Below are positions 6,829 to 10,271 of a stretch of 10,271 nt of DNA, piece after piece. The position numbers and the translations under genes were made by a program. The notes below the pieces were generated by a model. That model saw only the letters and a list, made by a program, of their open reading frames with translations. It was not told where the DNA came from and searched no databases. Source of the stretch: Bacillota bacterium. GTDB lineage: Bacteria > Bacillota > Clostridia > Acetivibrionales > DTU013. Where the stretch lies: positions 1 to 10,271 of the forward strand of contig JAEYRF010000114.1 in NCBI GenBank assembly GCA_023409615.1, read 5' to 3'. How positions within the stretch are numbered: position 1 is the first letter of the stretch; each line of letters begins with the position of its first letter.

Positions 6829-8042
6829 TCCAACTCAGTAGACTCAGTAAAATTTTTCAGTATTTGCTTGATATACAAAATGTCTGCCTTTTCATAACCT
6901 ACACAATATATAGGCATTTTCACTCCATTGATATATAGCTTTTTAATATTGCCAACAAGCTCCGGGTCAATCTGCCACGCGGTCGATGTGACAATACTTT
7001 CTATTTCGTTATGATATTCGCGCTCAAACAAATCCTTATCATACAAATACGAATAACCGTCCCCGCCCTTTATATCCACCGCCACAAAAACGCCAAAATC
7101 CATAGCCAGCATTTGACAGGACTCTATGGTAATCACTCTTTTGATCAAATTGAAATGCGCCGCCCACACCTCAAACTTCCTGGTCCCGCTTCCAAAATGA
7201 TCTTCAACATTCTTATAATCAAGCCATGAATTTACCTTTCCTATGTGCTCAGAAGACATTCCCCTCCAAAAATCGCTGTCTTCTGCCGGCAAACCCCACT
7301 TTGCCAGAACCTCGCCAAGCAGTTCCCGCGAATACGACTGCGTCTCAAACTTGTCCAGGTAGCAGGAAAATAAGACGACGCTATCGCTGTGCCGATGGAA
7401 ATATTTCATCAATACCGCTTTATTCGAAATAAAATCCTCTTTATCACAAAAAATAAAGAACCGTTCCAATAGCGAACTGCCAAATAGGCTGTCCTCAATT
7501 ATCGAGTACTTTGAGAAGAACCGATTCACAACCGTGCCCTTCACGCAGAGCCGTTCTGAAACCGCGGTAAGATAATCTCCCGCAGTGCTCCCCGATCCCT
7601 TCAGCAGAGCAACAAGCTCATCCTCCGGGTGCTCGGAACCAACTCTCCCGGACCTCGTCTGCTCCGTTCTCATCAGCCCCATCAGCAGCTTCATCGCATG
7701 CAAAAGCCCACCATTGGTATAATCCCCCTGCACAAGCACCCAACCAAGGTGAAACAGCTTCCTTCTAAATCTTTTCCTTATCACAAACTCCATCTTTTTG
7801 AGCAGCACAGGCTCAGAGACACATGCAAACGCATGCAGAAGAATTTCAATATCCCTGCTCTTCAAATCAACCGCCAATCGCTCCATTACAGAGTACGGCG
7901 CATTAGTCAATATATCTGTTAGCCTTGTAATCTCTTCATCCAGTCCAAAGAATGCGCTCTCCTGCAATGTCGGGAACTTCTCCTTAATACCGGATACTGA
8001 CACCTGAAACCGGACAGGCTCATATTGGAATTCAAAATCCAT
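6825..8042 (-). CDS. Putative ZorC-like protein (EH_Signature-type), third gene of a Zorya-like operon
   Basis: The product has 405 residues, is soluble, and has no signal peptide or membrane helix. Position after a ZorA-like and a ZorB-like gene suggests ZorC, the cytosolic DNA-associated partner in Zorya anti-phage defence. Sequence support is moderate. The N-terminal half is helical with RKLFHLGWVLVQGDY (about 95-108), resembling the helical part of EH_Signature proteins. The C-terminal half has R288-KFEVWAAHF and FVAVDIKGGDGYSYLYDKDLF (319-339), then TAWQI (354-358), which parallels what I recall of the family's E...GNA.Y.Y and H.G.WQ blocks. Here the signature Glu and His appear replaced (Asp323; Ser or Thr before AWQ). 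ATG at 8042 is 5 bases after the ZorB-like stop. GGAG directly abuts it, so translation is probably coupled to the upstream gene. It may instead be a new effector that pairs with a ZorAB-like motor. Confidence 0.6.
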   Translation of the reverse strand: MDFEFQYEPVRFQVSVSGIKEKFPTLQESAFFGLDEEITRLTDILTNAPYSVMERLAVDLKSRDIEILLHAFACVSEPVLLKKMEFVIRKRFRRKLFHLGWVLVQGDYTNGGLLHAMKLLMGLMRTEQTRSGRVGSEHPEDELVALLKGSGSTAGDYLTAVSERLCVKGTVVNRFFSKYSIIEDSLFGSSLLERFFIFCDKEDFISNKAVLMKYFHRHSDSVVLFSCYLDKFETQSYSRELLGEVLAKWGLPAEDSDFWRGMSSEHIGKVNSWLDYKNVEDHFGSGTRKFEVWAAHFNLIKRVITIESCQMLAMDFGVFVAVDIKGGDGYSYLYDKDLFEREYHNEIESIVTSTAWQIDPELVGNIKKLYINGVKMPIYCVGYEKADILYIKQILKNFTESTELE

Positions 8043-8047
8043 CTCCG

Positions 8048-8815
8048 CTATACCCCATTCTTCAGGCTGAATATAAATTCCACGCGTCTCGATTTGCTCC
8101 TGTCAATAACACCGTCTACCATGAACGGCTCGCTTGACGACCTGCCCGATATAGCAAGCAGCTCTTTTAAATCCGTCCCGTCCGCAGCTTTCAAATAATT
8201 CTGACCGAGTATGTTATTAACCACTGTAACTGCTCTGTCCTGAGACAGCTTCAAATTGTAATCATAGGACCCGTCTTCATCTGCATGTCCTTCGATGGTA
8301 ATGCGATCAATATATTTCAGGTTTTTCTCACTCAGAAGCACAGCAAAATACTCCTGCAGGAATCGATCCAGGTATTCTTTCCCGGCGGCGTTGATCTCAG
8401 ATTTGTTCACGCTGAACAGACTCATATCACTAAAACGAACACTACCCTTCGCCTCATCCATCTCAACGGCAATATCTGCGGCCGCCAGCTTCTCCGCCAG
8501 CTCCTGAAATATCCCTACTTTTATACTGTCCAACTCATTCATTGCAGCTTCCCGCTGCTTCAGCTCATTTTCAAGCGCCTCGAGCTCTACAGCCTTCTTA
8601 TCCAGCGTTTCCTGCTGCAATTCAAATGTATCTGTCGTCTGCTGGACCACCTCCTGTAAAGAACCACTGTCACTCCACTTTACCTGTGAAAATAAAACAA
8701 AGCCCACCAGCATAATTACCAAAACCATCAACATAATCGCTGCAAAAACAACCGAGCCCGGAAACCAATATTTAATTGTATCCCGTTCCTCTCCCATCAC
8801 TCTGCCGTTTTTCAT
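8048..8815 (-). CDS. ZorB-like OmpA/MotB-type membrane protein with peptidoglycan-binding domain
   Basis: The product has 255 residues. A short cytoplasmic N-terminus leads to one transmembrane helix (about 21-43), a coiled-coil linker (about 52-112, Glu/Leu/Gln-rich) and a C-terminal OmpA-like domain (about 125-250). The domain's peptidoglycan signature is clear: ITIEGHADEDG (172-182) and NLKLSQDRA (187-195). Asp179 and Arg194, 15 residues apart, match the diaminopimelate-binding pair of OmpA proteins. In ZorB and MotB this domain anchors a stator to the cell wall. Those stators carry an essential Asp in the transmembrane helix; here the helix (SVVFAAIMLMVLVIMLVGFV) has no charged residue. 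ATG at 8815 overlaps the upstream TGA by four bases (ATGA), with AGGAG 8 bases upstream, so the two proteins are translationally coupled. It could be another ExbD/MotB-like partner rather than true ZorB. Confidence 0.8.
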   Translation of the reverse strand: MKNGRVMGEERDTIKYWFPGSVVFAAIMLMVLVIMLVGFVLFSQVKWSDSGSLQEVVQQTTDTFELQQETLDKKAVELEALENELKQREAAMNELDSIKVGIFQELAEKLAAADIAVEMDEAKGSVRFSDMSLFSVNKSEINAAGKEYLDRFLQEYFAVLLSEKNLKYIDRITIEGHADEDGSYDYNLKLSQDRAVTVVNNILGQNYLKAADGTDLKELLAISGRSSSEPFMVDGVIDRSKSRRVEFIFSLKNGV

Positions 8816-10271
8816 AATGGTTTCTCCTGCTTTGAACCGCGATTATCTGTAATCGCTCCCATCACAACCGGAAGCTCATCCACAACATCCCGGATGTCGG
8901 AAATGACATTTCCGAATCTTGTGCTAATCTCGGAAAGTCCTGAATCAAAAGTATCAAACGTCCTTGTAACTCCCTTGTTCAATTGCTCGCTAAATACCGC
9001 CGCAGAACTCTCAAGTCTTTCATTCAGCTCCGCAACCTCCTCAGCCAGACCCTTTGCATACAGGTTAATATCTCTCGCCTGATCGTCCAAGCTATCAACA
9101 AGAGACTTCAGATTGCCGGTAATGTCATCTATTGAGCCCTTCATGGTACTGTCAAGCTTCTCGATGGAGAATGAGCTAATATCGCTAAACCTTGAAAAAG
9201 CCGAATCAAGCTGCATACTTAATTCCCCCATGAGCTTTTCGACCTGCTTCTCCATATTTTCAAAATAAAGCCTGCTCTCCTGCTGTAAGCTCCTGCGCTC
9301 CTGTGCGATGGCTTCCTTATCGGTCTTGTCAGCCTCCGCTGTCTCTGTGATCTTCTCATAAGCATTAGCCATCATCTCAACACCCGCCGCAAGGGAAGCA
9401 TTTATAGCCTCCGCCTGCTTTTGATATGCTCCGATAGCCTCTACCAGTGAGAAAATATCCGAATATGCCTTCTTTTGAAGCTCTGTATTTTGATTCAGCT
9501 GATCCACAAGGTTAAATACCGACCGATCCGTCTGAAGCTGATAATCCAATATTTTCTGTGAATTGGAAGCGATATTCTCAAATTGTCCTCCTATGGTAAT
9601 ATTCAGCTTGTCCATAAAAGCTTCCGTAATTGCCTGAACTCCTTTATTCTGTATGCTTAACGACTCATTAGAAAACTTCTCAAAATTTGCGTTCAAATCC
9701 GAAATAGCAGGTAATATGCCTGTCAATGCAGTTTCCCCAAAAGCCGCTGCAGCAGCCTCATTCGCCGCCAGTGACACAGCATCAAATCCTGAATGGGTAT
9801 CTGCCACAGGCGTCTTCCGCGAAAACAAATTTAAGAAGTTATCCAGCTCTGAAACTGCTTTTTGGAAATAGCGCCTGTCTACCAGCTGAAACATAATGGA
9901 CAATAGAATGGACACAATACAAACCCCAAATGCTGTTGAAATAACACCTGTTAACATTTTGAGGCCAATCTCCCCCTCAGCTCCCGCCGCAGTGAGATTA
10001 AGGTTTGGCAACGCTCCGGCAATACTGAGAAATGCAGCCAGAATACCAATCATTATCAATAGTCCCGGCACTGTCTCAGCCTTTTTCCTGCCAGCCGGTA
10101 TCGAAACAATCTTCTCCAGCGTAAAATACTCATTCGCGTCCGGAACTCTCCCGTTGCTGTCATTATAGTCACTATAGAAATACTTCCAATTTTTCCTGAA
10201 AGCCGAATGAAGATGATAGTCAACCTGCTTGTCCAGCTTCGCAATATTTTCAACGCTACGCCCCTCAAGCT
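8812..10271 (-). CDS. ZorA-like MotA/TolQ/ExbB-type membrane protein with long helical tail (5' end off the window)
   Basis: The frame is open from the right edge to TGA at 8812-8814 (486 codons visible). A GTG at 10071 is in frame, but the frame continues upstream without a stop and lacks a good ribosome binding site there, so the gene is taken as starting outside. Two transmembrane helices are visible, about 10071-10008 (VPGLLIMIGILAAFLSIAGAL) and 9954-9880 (MLTGVISTAFGVCIVSILLS). They match the TM2-TM3 channel region of MotA/TolQ/ExbB proteins. The preceding KIVSIPAGRKK stretch is the usual cytoplasmic segment. After them comes a very long helical region with no proline for 277 residues (9702-8872). 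In ZorA the comparable tail projects into the cytoplasm and transmits phage sensing to effectors. A first membrane helix is expected upstream of the window. Ordinary flagellar MotA and ExbB lack such a tail, which argues for ZorA. Confidence 0.8.
   Translation of the reverse strand, partial: LEGRSVENIAKLDKQVDYHLHSAFRKNWKYFYSDYNDSNGRVPDANEYFTLEKIVSIPAGRKKAETVPGLLIMIGILAAFLSIAGALPNLNLTAAGAEGEIGLKMLTGVISTAFGVCIVSILLSIMFQLVDRRYFQKAVSELDNFLNLFSRKTPVADTHSGFDAVSLAANEAAAAAFGETALTGILPAISDLNANFEKFSNESLSIQNKGVQAITEAFMDKLNITIGGQFENIASNSQKILDYQLQTDRSVFNLVDQLNQNTELQKKAYSDIFSLVEAIGAYQKQAEAINASLAAGVEMMANAYEKITETAEADKTDKEAIAQERRSLQQESRLYFENMEKQVEKLMGELSMQLDSAFSRFSDISSFSIEKLDSTMKGSIDDITGNLKSLVDSLDDQARDINLYAKGLAEEVAELNERLESSAAVFSEQLNKGVTRTFDTFDSGLSEISTRFGNVISDIRDVVDELPVVMGAITDNRGSKQEKPL

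Noticed and set aside
6833..6849. Direct repeat ACTCAGTA-G-ACTCAGTA
   Set aside because: It lies in the last codons of the 405-residue gene, encoding a repeated Thr-Glu; too short to suggest a mobile element or attachment site.
8285..8659. Plus-strand open frame of 124 codons
   Set aside because: It is antisense to the OmpA-domain gene, which has clear motifs, an overlap with its neighbour and a ribosome binding site.
10056..10268. Minus-strand open frame of 70 codons at the right edge
   Set aside because: It overlaps in another frame the upstream continuation of the motor protein, whose frame stays open with sensible sequence to the edge.
8048..10271. Flagellar MotA-MotB stator pair
   Set aside because: MotA has no such long helical tail, no flagellar genes are nearby, the transmembrane Asp is missing and a third soluble gene is coupled.

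Overview
The window looks like a chromosomal segment of a low-to-mid GC Gram-positive bacterium, most likely a clostridial or Paenibacillus-like Firmicute. The evidence is a secreted protein with three S-layer homology (SLH) domains, strong GGAGG-type ribosome binding sites, sigma-A-like promoters with 16-17 base spacers, and family matches typical of Firmicutes (a DUF1015 protein and a long XRE-type regulator). No RNA gene, CRISPR array, insertion sequence or phage gene is visible, and no gene-free stretch exceeds 300 bases.

Left part (1-2867, minus strand): a 217-residue single-pass membrane protein is followed by a large secreted SLH protein that runs off the left edge. No terminator separates them, so they probably form a cell-envelope operon. 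Divergent from it, at 3035-4603 (plus), is a 522-residue regulator with an N-terminal XRE-type helix-turn-helix and a long uncharacterised C-terminal region. The control region between them holds a sigma-A promoter and two inverted repeats built on TTTGGCA half-sites, a layout that suggests an autoregulated divergent pair.

Middle (4604-6765): the regulator gene ends inside a strong hairpin. A separate promoter drives a DUF1015 protein (plus), which contains an unusual set of GGGGACGTTTCT repeats and a Q/S/A-rich insert. It converges with msrA (minus), leaving 12 bases between the two stop codons.

Right part (6825-10271, minus strand): this is the most interesting region, a tightly coupled three-gene set. 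In transcription order it encodes a MotA/TolQ/ExbB-like membrane protein with a very long proline-free helical tail (5' end off the window), a single-pass protein with a C-terminal OmpA-like peptidoglycan-binding domain, and a 405-residue soluble protein. Architecture and order match ZorA-ZorB-ZorC of the Zorya anti-phage family. Two things differ from described Zorya systems: the helicase-nuclease ZorD (or ZorE) does not follow, because msrA comes next, and the ZorB-like transmembrane helix has no acidic residue where stators carry the proton-binding Asp. This may be a divergent or minimal Zorya-like system; what lies upstream of the window decides much of the interpretation.
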